Assembly (NCBI GenBank): GCA_006384855.1
Contig: VCJN01002785.1
Location: forward strand, 124,001-188,000
From: Tetraselmis striata
Lineage: Eukaryota; Chlorophyta; Chlorodendrophyceae; Chlorodendrales; Chlorodendraceae
Direction of reading: 5' to 3'
Length of the DNA stretch: 64,000 nucleotides
The translations under genes and the position numbers were made by a program. Within the stretch, counting starts at the first letter, position 1, and each line of letters starts with the position of its first letter. Below, in pieces: positions 1-13,195 of this stretch. Under the pieces are notes generated by a model. That model saw only the letters and a list, made by a program, of their open reading frames with translations. It ran no database searches and had not been told where the DNA came from.

Positions 1-2
1 AG

Positions 3-200
3 ACACTGACGGATGACAAGAAGCGGAAGAGGCCAGTGAAGAAACGCCGAGGTAAGAAACTGACGGTCGCGGAGTCGGAGGCGGAGTCGGAGGCGCAGGC
101 GGAGGCGGAGGCGGAGGCGGAGGCGGAGGCGGAGGCGGAGGCAGCGAGATCGTCGAAGCGGAGGGTCCCCCGGGCACGCAAGAACAAGAACAAGCAGTAG
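3..200 (+). CDS. C-terminal fragment of a basic/acidic low-complexity protein
   Basis: An open frame enters from outside the window and ends at TAG 198-200. The visible 65 residues start with a lysine/arginine-rich block (DDKKRKRPVKKRRGKK), continue with an alternating Ala-Glu repeat encoded by a GCGGAG hexanucleotide array at about 73-142, and end with another basic block (SSKRRVPRARKNKNKQ). Both basic blocks resemble nuclear localisation or nucleolar tails, so a nuclear protein is an inference. The catalytic or structural domain lies upstream and cannot be seen. The family is not recognised. The clean frame with charged ends and a good stop argues for real coding sequence rather than chance. 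Confidence 0.6.
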   Translation, partial: TLTDDKKRKRPVKKRRGKKLTVAESEAESEAQAEAEAEAEAEAEAEAARSSKRRVPRARKNKNKQ

Positions 201-1276
201 CCCCCGCCCCCTTACCCCCCCCCCCCCCCCCCCCCCCAGGCGGGAGCGGCTGGCGGCGAGGGGGGCGGGGGGGGGCGGGGCGGGCGTGGTCCCCCCGCCC
301 CCCCCCCCCCCCCCCCCCGGGGCCACATTCCCCGATGGCAGCTGTCGCGAATATTGTAATTCAATCATTCTTCGGCAAACCGCTGCCTGCCCCCGCCCTC
401 CCCCTCGCGAATATTTATGTAACGTGAGCACTCTTTGGCAAAACATGGCAGCCAAACCGCCCATCTGATGACCTTTGATCGGACGGCTGGCAGGCCCGTT
501 CAGCCCGTACTAGCTATAATGTACACAAAATTCCCCAGTGTTACCAAATACGTACGGCTGCGATTTGCCCTCCCATGTACTAATATTCGTAGTTATCCAC
601 AGGACGACTAGGGTTCGTACTAGATACCCGGTACCGGCTTAATAAATATATCGCGTACTATACCCGGTACTACGCGGACAACCTTGTACCTTATACGTCA
701 GTGCCATGTAACGCTTGACCGGGCTGGTACGACTACCAGAATGATGACAAAAAGGATTTATCGCCCGCCGGCAATAACGCCGGATGTACTCGCACGTAAC
801 TGGATGGACGTGCCGCCACCAGCAGCAGCCTTCACGGATAAATAATAGTCGCTAGTAGTAGTGCTTCGTCACCCGTATGTCACATCTGAATCTCACAGTG
901 GTAGTACATAGTGCAGTTTCATTTCATATATATCTCGCCCCAACGCCCCGTCGCCGTCAGCAGGGTTCGGAGGTAGCATCTCGTTGCGACGAACACAATC
1001 TCTGAGGTCGGCGATAGACTCGTAGGCCCAGGGCGTCTTCTCTGCGCGAGTGACGCTCGATTTCCAGGCTCGGAAAGCCAGTCGCCACGCCCTCGCGTCC
1101 GCAATCTTCCAAGGTGAGGCGGATAGTACTTTACGCGACTGATGAGGGCGCGAAGAGGACACGCCGATGTGCCATTTTGAGTACTCTCGTATAGTATTGC
1201 ATTGCACCTGAAATGTGACCGAAAAATGGGTACATATCCCAGCCTAAGCGATCACGTGGGGGGCACATTTCTGAGT
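201..1276. other. Intergenic, poly-C/G rich then AT-mixed, no gene seen
   Basis: Poly-C runs lie at about 218-238 and 299-318, with G-rich sequence between. From 480 to 890 the sequence is mixed and contains many GTAC-type words (ggtaccggc, gtactatacccggtacta). A minus-strand open frame at 893-1207 has no recognisable domain. Confidence 0.6.
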
Positions 1277-2820
1277 TTAGGAATTTGACCGTTTTGACTC
1301 AAAAATTTGCCCTATACCCTTATGTGCTCCCGACGCCACCAGCCGACATGCCCAGCGGAAAGGCGAGGAGCATGGCGCAGATTCCGCCGCTGGTCCTCCC
1401 CCACCGCCGAACCTCATCCGCATTGCCACCCCACGACGGCGGCGCCCGCCGCAAGTCCGGCGGCTCCTCGGCGGGGGAGTACTCCGGTTCGGTGGGAGCA
1501 GGAGGCGGATGAAGGGCTTCAAGGACATGGAGCGCCGCAGCGGAGTCGGACACCATACCGAGGTTGGCGGTGTCCAACGCTTGGCGAGTGCGGCGCAGCT
1601 CCTGCACGGCGGTGAGTTTCGCCGCCCGGCGATGAGCATCTACCACCGCCGCCGGCGGCAACCCATCCGCCGCAGCATCGGCGCCCCCCTCCGCAGCCTC
1701 TGCAGACGCCGCCCGGGCCCTCGCGGACCGCCGGCGCTTCCGCCGGCGGGCACCCCGAGACGTAATTGTGTATGGTAATTGTGTAACTCGCTGCCATCCC
1801 GCGACTCGCGCCACAATTGTTGCATCCCGCACACCGAGAAGCCGGCGCGCAGTGCATCCCCCGCCTACCACAGCCGCACCCGCCGCTCCGCCAATTTCCG
1901 CACAACTGCGGGGCTGTTGGATGGGTAGGGTCGAAGTAGTAGCCCCGCAAATACGCAGACACCGCCTTCGGCCCCGTGCGACCGGTCGTCGGTAGGAGGA
2001 AAGCGGTCAGCATAGGCCAGCGTATGGTCTAGCAAGGGGGAGAGGACACGCCGAGCCGCGGGACAAAAGCCGACAGCCGTACCCCGCAACGGCGTACGGG
2101 GCATCTTGTGGTAGACGTCGCTAGTAGCGCACCACCGAGCGGTAGCCGCGAGGGCGGCATCATGGGCGGCTGAGGCAGCAGTCGGCGCGTGATGGCGCTG
2201 CAGTGCCCGCACGCCAGCTGCCGACGCCGGGAGAGCCACCCCGGGGGTGGAGCCTTGGGAGGAGGGGGCTGCAGAACTCGCAGGTGGCGGCACGGGCCGC
2301 CGCTTGCGCGCCAAGGAACACGTGGTGGCCCGAGCGAGCGCGGGCAGCCGGCTCGTGGGGCGCACCGCACATACACATAGGGGTCGAAAGTCGCAGCGTA
2401 GGCAAGGTGCACGGCAGCTACCGCCGGGTCGTCAAACTCCATCCCGTGGTTCACGTGCGTGCACAGGGGGGTGGCCCGCTTGTAGGTGCGTCCGCAACTG
2501 CCATCGCAACATCGGAACTGCCAATCAACGCCCCCGCCGGGCGTCGACGACTGCACCCGCGCCATCGCAGCGCCGCGCGCCCACCACCACCGCCGCCCCC
2601 ACCGGGACCGCGACCCCCACAGGAGACACCCTAGCAGAGGGGCCCGGAGGGGCCGGAGGACGCCCCACGGTGCTGAACCCCCACCGGCCACGCCACAGCC
2701 AGAAGCTGGGAGTCGGGGGGATGGTTCTGATTACAAGCCTTTTTGGAGGGGCCAGAGGGCCCAAGAGGCAGACCCGCGAAATCGAAAGAAGTGAGGGGAG
2801 GGTGGGCGTGGCCGTCACCT
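1277..2820 (-). pseudogene. Decayed retroelement ORF, N-terminal part
   Basis: Minus-strand translations spread over several frames look like the region that precedes the reverse transcriptase in large retroelement proteins. About 2400-2560 encodes a cysteine/histidine-rich piece (WQFRCCDGSCGRTYKRAT...HVNHG) resembling a zinc-binding domain. About 1900-2200 encodes an Ala-rich helical stretch. About 1380-1600 encodes LRRTRQALDTANLGMVSD followed by ALEALHPPPAP-like sequence, a pattern I associate with linkers ahead of retroelement RT domains. No single frame spans the block, so several frameshifts are needed and no RT motif follows. Host-gene origin is not excluded because the assignment is by pattern only. 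Confidence 0.4.
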
Positions 2821-2823
2821 CCT

Positions 2824-2935
2824 CAGGGGGTACGGCATACTAGCACCGGACATATTGGCACCGTGTTTGCGCCGTACCGCGCCTGCTAAGTAGACAACAA
2901 GGGAAAGTAAATAACCCCAACTACTAGTAGTACAC
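2824..2935 (+). repeat. LTR-like direct repeat, left copy
   Basis: This stretch reads gtacggcatactagcaccgg, acatattggcaccgt, and on to ccaactactagtag. A close copy in the same orientation lies at 4549-4650, with the same blocks and small indels. The two copies bracket the minisatellite at 3120-4010, so they may be terminal repeats of a ~1.8-kb non-autonomous element. No coding sequence of a retroelement lies between them. Confidence 0.55.
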
Positions 2936-3119
2936 ATTTCGAGGAAGGGTGGGGCCGCATGCACATTGCCAACATGTATTGGACACCGGCCGCATGGCGG
3001 CGGCCGAGCGGGAGAGTAGCGACCGCCGACGAGGAAAAACGGCTTCCTACCGCCGCACGGCGGGGCGTGCGAAGGGCGTGCGGGGGGCAGCGCACGATGC
3101 TGTAGTTTGTAGCAAGCTC

Positions 3120-4010
3120 CACGCAACGGCAGCCCGTTGGCACCGACCAGCTGAGTGCATGGGCCGGGGAGGCGACCGGGACACATGATGCAACGGCTGC
3201 CCGTTGGCGCCGACCAGTTGCGTGTGCACGCCGCGGAGGCGACCGGGGCACATGGTTCATGGACGGTTTGGCGGCGCTGACAAGCCGCGCGTGCCCGGGC
3301 CGCGGTAGCATCCATGTCACAAGGTGCAGTGGCGGCCTAATGGCACCGACCAACTCCGTGCCCGATGCTTCGACAGCAACCGAGGCACAGCGTGCAGCGG
3401 CAGCCCGTTGGCGCCGACAAGCTGAGTGCCCGGGCCGAGGAGGCGACAGCAGGGACATATAATGTAGTGGTGGTCCGTTGGTGCCGACGACCAGGTGCGT
3501 GCCTATTGGGGCTGCGAAAGCAATCGAGGCACTTTGTGCATAGCAGGCGGCCCGTTGGCGCCGATCAGCTCCGTGCGCATGCCGCGGAGATGACCGGGGC
3601 GCGTGGTGCAGGGACGGCATGACAACGCCGACCAACTGCGTGCCCGGGCCGGCGGAAGCGACAAGAGCATATGGCGTAGTGACGCCCCGTTGGCGCCCAT
3701 GCACTAGCTCCGTGCCCGGGCCGCGGAAGCGGCGGGGCACATGGTGCAGTGATGGCCTGACGACACCGACCACCTTCATGCAGACCGCGGACGCGGCCGG
3801 GGCACATGGTGCAATGACGGCCCGTGGGCGCCGACCATCTGCGTGTCCGGGGTTGCGAAGTCAAGCAAGGCACAACGCGCAAAGGCGGCCCGTTGGCGCT
3901 CGCCAGATGCGTGCCCGGAGGCGGAATACAGCGGTCAGTGGCCGGTTGGCGCCGACCAACTGTGTTCCTGTGACTGCGAGGGGCAGCCCGGTTGTGGCGC
4001 GGACTAGTGC
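3120..4010 (+). repeat. Minisatellite, period about 68-70 bp, about 13 copies
   Basis: The core word cgttggcgccgaccanctg recurs near 3131, 3200, 3337, 3403, 3474, 3549, 3619, 3686, 3754, 3820, 3889 and 3941, giving a period of about 68-70 bp. Each unit also carries gcccgggccgcggaggcgac and ggggcacatggtgcag. Copies are diverged (roughly 75-90% by eye). Long open frames across it on both strands are a consequence of the repeat and are not genes. Confidence 0.85.
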
Positions 4011-4548
4011 ATTGAGGCCGTAGGTCCCACTGGCACATGAATCGTCCCTGCCCGGAAATGGCGGTCTTTCTCAACGGCGAGCCGAACGCCGGCGGCATGG
4101 GGGCTCTTGTGTAGGCGTGAAGAGGCCCCCCCCCCCCCCCCCCCCCGAATCAGGCGAACGGTTGTCCGTCTGGGACACTGGTTGTCGGCGCGAAGAGAAG
4201 GGGTACGGTGCCCTTTGGACGATTGTCGACCGCCTCCCGGCCAGCGTGACGTGTCCTCGAGCTGGGCGCGGGGCTTCACTTCTGAGTGGCTTGTAAAACC
4301 AAAGACCTTGCATGTCACGAACACGCGAGCTCTCTTGCGGCGCCATCCCATGGTGTGTGCGCCGCAACAAATGAAGGTGGGGACAGACAAGCCCGCCCCT
4401 TGTGCTTTCAATAAATAAAGCACACGACGTAGCATCATGCAAGAGCAGCGCTACCCGGGATGCCAGCGTCGGGAACCGCACGCGGGTGGTGTTATACGGA
4501 AGTACAGTGTCGATGCAGTTCCTCGAGGCGCTGCGGGGTCGATGCAGC

Positions 4549-4650
4549 TCCTCGGGCGGTACGGCGTACTAGCACCGGACATATTAGCACCGTACCGGGC
4601 CTGCCAAGTCGACGACAGGGGAAAGCAAACCCCAACTACTAGTTAACTAC
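4549..4650 (+). repeat. LTR-like direct repeat, right copy
   Basis: This is the partner of 2824-2935: gtacggcgtactagcaccgg, acatattagcaccgta, and ccccaactactagtta. Just upstream is a short internal duplication of gtcgatgcag(t/c)tcctcg (about 4508 and 4539). A poly-C run at about 4128-4146 lies between the minisatellite and this copy. Confidence 0.55.
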
Positions 4651-4863
4651 TAGTTACAATCACACGATCACGCAGCACCTCACCAGTAATCCTCACACCG
4701 TACCAGGTACCCTACGTGATTACATGTGCTAGCTGCAAAATTCAAGAAATCCATCCAGAAATCCAGCTACGGGCCACAAGAGGCGGGAACCGCCATGACA
4801 GCCACCGATCACGCATCGCCACCAGCCCGCCGCCGCTCCACGCAGTAGGGACGTTCTCCCCAG

Positions 4864-5470
4864 CACACAATCCCGGGCCACTCCAATAGCGGCACTAGGC
4901 CGAATGGGATGTGAAGGCGCCGACAGGAAAGGGGCTTCGAAGTAGAGGTCTCGCAGCAAGGAGGGGAAGTTGGGGGGTCCAACCCAGAACGGGGCGCCAC
5001 GGGCGTGCAACAGACCCAGCGCCAAATCCGCCGCCAGCTCGGCCGCGTCCCCTTCCGCCAAACGTAGAACGCCTTCCACAACACAACATCCCGGGCCACT
5101 CCAATAGCGGCGCTGAGCCGAATGTGACGTGGAGGCGCCAACATGACAGGAAGGGAGAGAGTGCTGAACGAGTAGGGAATGGAGAGTCGACCGGGCCAGC
5201 AACGACGTAAGACGACGGTGTCCAATGCGCGCTGTTCCGCCCAGCGCCAAATCCGCCGCCGGCTCGGTCGCGTCCCCTTCCGCCGAACGTAGAACTTCCT
5301 TCCCAGCACAACATCCCGGGCCACTCCAATAGCGGCACTAGGCCGAATGTGATGTGGAGGCGCCGACATGACAGGAAGGGAGAGGGTGCTCAAAGAACAG
5401 CGAACGGGGACTTGACCGGACCAGCAACGACGTGAGACGCCGGTGTCCAGCTCACACTGCTCCTCCGCGG
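4864..5470 (-). repeat. Tandem repeat, period about 225 bp, about 2.7 copies
   Basis: The block cccgggccactccaatagcg occurs near 4872, 5090 and 5318. It is followed each time by gcc(g)aatgtgatgtggaggcg, cgacatgacaggaaggg and, later, gcgccaaatccgccgccagc. The minus-strand frame stays open through the copies and repeats SAAIGVARDVVLG and RRKGTRPSRRRIWRW. Whether this is translated is unknown; no family is recognised. The unit could be an exon-containing amplification. Confidence 0.7.
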
Positions 5471-5639
5471 CAGTGGCAGCACGGGCGGCGGGGCCAAGGC
5501 TACCGAGGCACCACCCGTGCACGATCCCCGCCCCCATCCCCCATCCCCAGCCGGGGGTGGAGGCGGAGGAAGGGCCCGCGATTCCGAGGGCCGAGGACGG
5601 TCGTCGGGCCCGCCCAGGCGACCCTACCAAGAAATATAT

Positions 5640-6340
5640 AGACTTAATTTAAGCAACAATAATAATAGATATATATGCGTAGTTGCGCGCCATATACTAC
5701 CGACTTTTAATGATGAAAAAACAATAAAAATAGCGGCGGGGAATGGTGACGCCTTCGCGAGCAGGCGCTATAATACTTGTTGGGGGTGTGCTGCGCATTA
5801 TTTGCTCGGCCTTCGCGGTAGTCGCTAATCCCCAGCAAAGCGGCAGGCTTTTTCCGACCAGCACCCCGCTCCTGTGCTCGCCGCTCGACTGCACTCTCAT
5901 AGTTTCGCCCCCAACCCCCGCATACTCGACGAGCTCGTGGCCCACCTCCCTGAAACCGTCAGGCATGGTTTTAACGCTCTCCCGCCTTCGACCTTTTATC
6001 ACACCCCGGATTGGCGTCTCGCGAGCGGCGATCGCCACGCCGGTCTGCAGCTCCGTGTCTCCTGCTCCAAGACTTGCTAGCCTACGTGAGGGCGCAGCTC
6101 GCGCTGGAAGGAGATCGGGACTCTGGGCTGCTGCATCGGCTGCGTCGGCGAGAAGGTAGGGGCACCGCCTGTTCTGCACACTGCTGGTTCACCCTCGGCA
6201 ATATCATACCGGCGCCTCATTATCAAGTACTCTGCGCATTGACGACCATGATGGGAAGGTCTGCAGCTAGGCCAATTCCAAGCCGGTGCTGAGGATTCAC
6301 GAACCCTGACATCCCCCGAACCCCTTCCCTCTTCCTTCAA
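5640..6340. other. Upstream region of the DJ-1 gene, no confident gene
   Basis: AT-rich up to 5740, then GC-rich. Open frames on both strands at 5697-6179 (-) and 5743-6292 (+) have no recognised domain. A plus-strand stretch near 5905-6040 (ILDELVAHLPETVRHGFNA) looks protein-like but I could not connect it to a gene. Confidence 0.4.
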
Positions 6341-6357
6341 GGCCCTCCATTGCTGCC

Positions 6358-6709
6358 ATGGCCGCAGACACCAAGACAGTGCTAGTCCCAGTGGCTGACG
6401 GATGTGAGGAGATGGAGGCTGTAATTGTCATCGACGTGCTCGTCAGGGCGGGGGCAAACGTTACCGTGGCCAGTGTCGACGGCCCTGTCGTAACATGCTC
6501 CAGAGGAGTGAAGCTTCAAGCAGACACGTCATTGGCGGACGTAGCTGCGGAGACGTATGACCTTATTGCTGTCCCGGTATGTCGGTTCCTGAATTTCAGC
6601 CCCCCTCCCCCCTCCCCTCATTCCTCCCAGCAGTGGCAGCGCTCATATAATGTAGAATCCACAGCACATGAGCCACTGTCAAGATGTGTTATGCATCGTG
6701 AGCCCCCCT

Positions 6710-6740
<31 letters not shown>

Positions 6741-7223
6741 TCCGTGGCGCTCTGCTCCTTGGCAGGGTGGCATGCCAGGCGCCGAGCACTTCCGCGACTG
6801 TGAACAACTGATTGACATGTTACGCCAGCAGAAGGAGGCCGGCAGACTGTACGCAGCCATCTGTGCCTCTCCCGCCATTGTGCTGGAGCACCATGGGCTG
6901 CTGTCAGGCCAACCGGCAACAAGCCACCCTGCTTTCCAGGAGAGGCTCGCAAACCAGGGGTACAGTGCCCCCCTGCGCAGAAATCCAACCGGTGCCATTA
7001 CACTCATTGGCTTCCTTTTACGTGTGACACGGATGTGTGCGGTGCAGGGCTGTCAAGGAGCGAGTGGTGGAGGTGGGGAACTCTAACCACGAGCCAGGGC
7101 CCTGGAACTGCCTTTGAGTTTGCGCTGTCCCTGGTCCGTCAGCTCTATGGAGTGGACAAGATGAAGGAAATAGCAGGACCCATGGTGATGTACCCAGCAC
7201 CCGTGCTGGACACCGCAAACTAG
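6358..7223 (+). CDS. DJ-1/PfpI family protein (PARK7-like), with an apparent 1-nt frameshift
   Basis: Three exons are modelled: 6358-6576, 6766-6959 and 7048-7223, all with GT-AG borders, giving about 195 residues, the usual single-domain DJ-1 length. Exon 1 has VLVPVADGCEEMEAVIVIDVLV. The exon 1-2 junction makes AVPGGMPGAEHFRDC. Exon 2 carries the nucleophile elbow AAICASPAIVL with the catalytic Cys, and exon 3 carries TSQGPGTAFEFAL. The acidic Glu of EEMEA and the Cys are the expected catalytic pair of the family, which acts as a redox-sensitive chaperone/deglycase, mostly cytosolic or plastidic. The exons total 589 nt, one more than a multiple of three. The extra base sits in the G4 run at about 7074-7077, between KERVVEV and TLTTSQ. 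It is therefore either a consensus error or a recent inactivation. Intron 1 contains 28 consecutive C (6710-6737). Confidence 0.88.
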
Positions 7224-7379
7224 GGGTGCACATATTTTGGGGTGGTAATGCGGGCATCTGCCATCAGACAGCATACCATTGTACAAATGTCAATCCATGA
7301 TGTGTCAAGAGCGGTTGAAAGTTCTCCTGGCATGCTGGCTGCACTGGGGTGCCAGCACTGGCCTGGGGCATGTGTTCCC

Positions 7380-8556
7380 TCAGGAAGTCGATTCTAAAGC
7401 CTCTGTGTAGAGAAATATGTGGTCGCTGCTTCCCGGAGCCAGGGCCTGCAGGATGTCGCTAGCGCATACAACAAACCACCGAGCCAGCCGCATCATGGCA
7501 GCCCTGACAGGCCAGCCGCCGGGGCCAACCATACCTGTGCCAGCGTGTGGAACTCGCCGTTTTCCCCAAACCAGTCCACATCCTCCGGGAGACTTTCTGC
7601 CAGCTCGCGGCAGTACTCCTGGCCCACTGAGGGCACTTGCCTTCCCGGCCCCCCATCAATGGTGACGGCGCTGATGGCGCAGGGCACACCACTCTCTTCC
7701 AGATCCTGCAGGAGGTCCTTGTACGGCACATGCCACACTGGGAAGTGCAGCTGCGCCCCGGCCGCTTCCGCGATGCGGGACAGATTGTCCAGTCGCCACT
7801 GCCGGATGTGTTCCAAATGCAGGTCTCCAAAGCACAAACGTTTGACGGCGCTGTGGGTGGAGATAAATTGCACCGCCTTTTGAACTCTGTCTTTGTAGGA
7901 GGAAGCTGGACCAGTTATCAGCGGGACGCCAAGCAGCGGAACTCCGAGGCTCTGTGCCTGCCTGACAATGTTTGAGATCTCCACCTCCTGATGAGCAACC
8001 TGCCGCGTGTTAGCCTGTGGGACACAAAAGTTGGTGAGATTCAGCATTAACACAGCACTGGCCGCGCATCACCCTGGCAAAACAGCAATGCAAGCACATG
8101 GTGCTTCCATCCCTCATGCAAGAGAGAGTGGTGTCGGATCCCCACCTCGAATGTGGTGAGGAGCACCACCTGCCTTGGGTGCATCATGGATCCTCCCTCA
8201 CGTTTCAATGCTCTGAGGGCCAGGAATGAGTCCTTTCCACCGCTCCAGAAGAGCACATCCACTTCGTTCACCCCTGATAGATCACTGTGTAGGAAGGCTG
8301 GGTTCTGGATGCGTTTGATGCGTTGCTCCATTGTGACGTTGGCATGGTTGTATGGACAATGCCTGCAGCCACAGCCGCAGCACTTCCCCCGAGCTCGAAG
8401 TCCAAGCTCGCTGAATACGCGGTACCCTGTGGATGGGTCGACATAATGAGTATTTCCTGCTTGGCAGGCCGTCTCGTTGCACTTCTGCCACAGGTCCTCT
8501 AAGTCCTCATTGGGTGAAGCCGCCGCACAACCGGCTGCGGCTGTCTGCAGGTCCAT
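7380..8556 (-). CDS. DUF5522 + ATP-PPase (ATP_bind_4/DUF71) protein, diphthine-ammonia-ligase-like
   Basis: The model is complement(7380-7445, 7535-8014, 8146-8556), 318 residues, all exons in phase 0. The ATG at 8556 starts a leader followed by THYVDPSTGYRVFSELG and the cysteine cluster KCCGCGCRHCPYNH (about residues 55-72, DUF5522-type, probably metal binding). The PP-loop SGGKDS follows (about 104). Exon 2 gives TRQVAHQEVEISNIVRQAQ, GVPLLGVPLI, FGDLHLEHIRQWR and the family signature GENGEFHT. Known DUF71 members ligate ammonium to diphthine on EF2 using ATP, but the FGDLH...R variant and DUF5522 fusion differ from canonical Dph6, so the substrate is uncertain. The gene converges on the DJ-1 gene with a 156-bp gap. 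Confidence 0.85.
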
Positions 8557-9846
8557 AATGATTGATACTGATTGATGATGATATTACGTCCGGTAGCCGC
8601 ACTTCAAGGAATGCCGATTTCGGAGTGCCTCCTCGCTCGCGTCACCAGCACCATTGGAGGGCAGATCGGTGGACGTTTTGCTGTCGCAACCAATCGCAGT
8701 ACATTTCTTTTAAACTGCTTTGCAGCAAGCCAGCCCAGGTGAACCACTGTTGATGCGAAGCACCCACGATGCACATCGAAAAAGCTGTGCGCTGCTCGGG
8801 CCATTGTACAGATACCCGTACCAACGCGGAATAGCATTTTTGGGGGTTTTAATTAATTAATACTCGTGGAATTAGCAATTAATATAGCATGCTGATCATG
8901 GATTCGCTCGCCACTACCGGTACTGAGGGCCGCCCGCGCCGCGCAGCAGCGCTGCCGCCGCTCGTCTCGGACCGACCGGATTGGTGCCCATCGATTGCGC
9001 GCTTATTCTGCTGCTGATGCGCCGATGGTACGCTGATGAAACGGGAGGAATCTGTGAAATCACGGGATGATAGCGAATCTATGACGATAAAATCACACTC
9101 ATGTAACTATGACGACGAGGTTATACAATTTGCGTTTATTTGTCAACTCATACTGATTTGGTCAGTTTTAGTGATAGGGAGCAGATAGTCGCTATTTAAA
9201 AAAAATCACATAAGCCGCGGTATACCAGCTGAGGTACGGTAATCCCATTAACCGTATCGTCTGCTGCTATCATAATTAAAAATATTATTTTGTAATAATG
9301 TACGCGATGTGTTTGCATAGTCTCTACTATTGATTATGCACTGTTGTCTCTCTTTTAAATTAAGCACCGCATCAGCAGGTGCCAGAGCTACGGTACCAGT
9401 AGTTGGTACTGCCCTTTTTGTAATTCACCAGCAGTCGGGATGCGGTCCGCCTCTAGCAGGCGGATTGCAGTGTTATCTTTTAAGGATTAGCATTTTCCTC
9501 GTCCTAGTTAATGCATTCAGCGGTAGAGGATTTTTCTACTGGCCTTTTTTCCATTCAAACCCGTAGTCGCTACATGGGGTACTGCGCGGTACAGGGTACC
9601 GCGCGCTGGCAGCAGGTGGTTTTTATTTCTTTAACCCGTACCATCGTGTAAAACAGGATGGCGGGGAACCGGAGCGGGGTGATGAGCGCCGGCCGGGCGG
9701 AGGACCTGCAGCAACAAGGGTCGCATGCGGGCTGCTGCGAGAGGCATGTGAGGTGACCGCATAACAGACCAGAATCCCTCCACGAGAAGCGACGATCAGA
9801 AGACCTGATTACTCTCCACGGGCCGCAGATGCCCTCCTAGAAGTCT
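8557..9846. other. Intergenic; AT-rich with a dispersed repeat fragment
   Basis: The stretch 8830-9340 is AT-rich with short A/T runs and no gene. Near 9396-9500 is a rearranged fragment of the dispersed LTR-like family also found at 50876-51005, 51655-51785 and 56175-56310: tactgccctttttgtaattc, then gatgcggtccgcctctagca. Confidence 0.5.
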
Positions 9847-10281
9847 TTGCGACCTGTACCGCTGGGGATCTGCGTGTCGTGCGGCTGTACACAAGTGGTT
9901 GGCAGCTGCACAGCCATCGTCGACGAGGTCTCCAGTCTGTTGAGGGTCGCACGCGTGGCACACGGGCTGTGTACGCGAGAAACGTTTCACGCCCTGTTGG
10001 CAGATAACAGACTGAAGCCCTGGTGGTTCCCCGCGCACCTGCGCCACCGGAGCAGGCGGATTGGCGTCTCCTGCTACATATCTTTATCGGGCATCGACAG
10101 CCGCTTGCAGCGTAGCGGATACCTGGCTCGTGTGGTGCCAGAGCAGCAGCCTCTCGGCTGGTCGGAGAACCGTGGTGTGCAGACGCTTGGTCGCTGGTTG
10201 ATCGTACGCACGCAGGGGTACTCAACGACGCTGCTGCGTCTCACCTTTCCGACTCCCGAAGTCACAGAAGCTGACTTTTGA
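9847..10281 (+). other. Uncharacterised open frame, 144 codons
   Basis: This frame encodes a cysteine-, arginine- and leucine-rich sequence (CVSCGCTQVVGSC near the start; ALLADNRLKPWWFPAHLRHR in the middle) with no recognised domain. The opposite strand is also open, so the coding strand is unsure. It could be a 5' exon or UTR of the downstream PWWP gene, or non-coding. Confidence 0.2.
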
Positions 10282-10460
10282 GCTGGCTTGTTTCGTTCCC
10301 AGTGCCTGGAAGGCGACGCTGCCTCATCCTTACAGCGCAACCCCGCTGCGACTGTTTACAGCCTGCCTACCTGCGGCTGAAACACGCGGGCGCACACGAG
10401 CGGTGCCTGCGTCACAGCCGACGAGCTCACGCGCGTACAGCGAGGGTGTGTAAGGGCGAG

Positions 10461-13195
<2,735 letters not shown>

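Noticed and set aside
286..468. Poly-proline ORF
   Set aside because: Made by a poly-C run with a non-ATG start.
2886..3779. 297-codon minus-strand frame with repeated VGANGPPLHHVPR-like units
   Set aside because: It is the translation of the ~68-bp minisatellite; several frames are open on both strands and no start or domain supports a gene.
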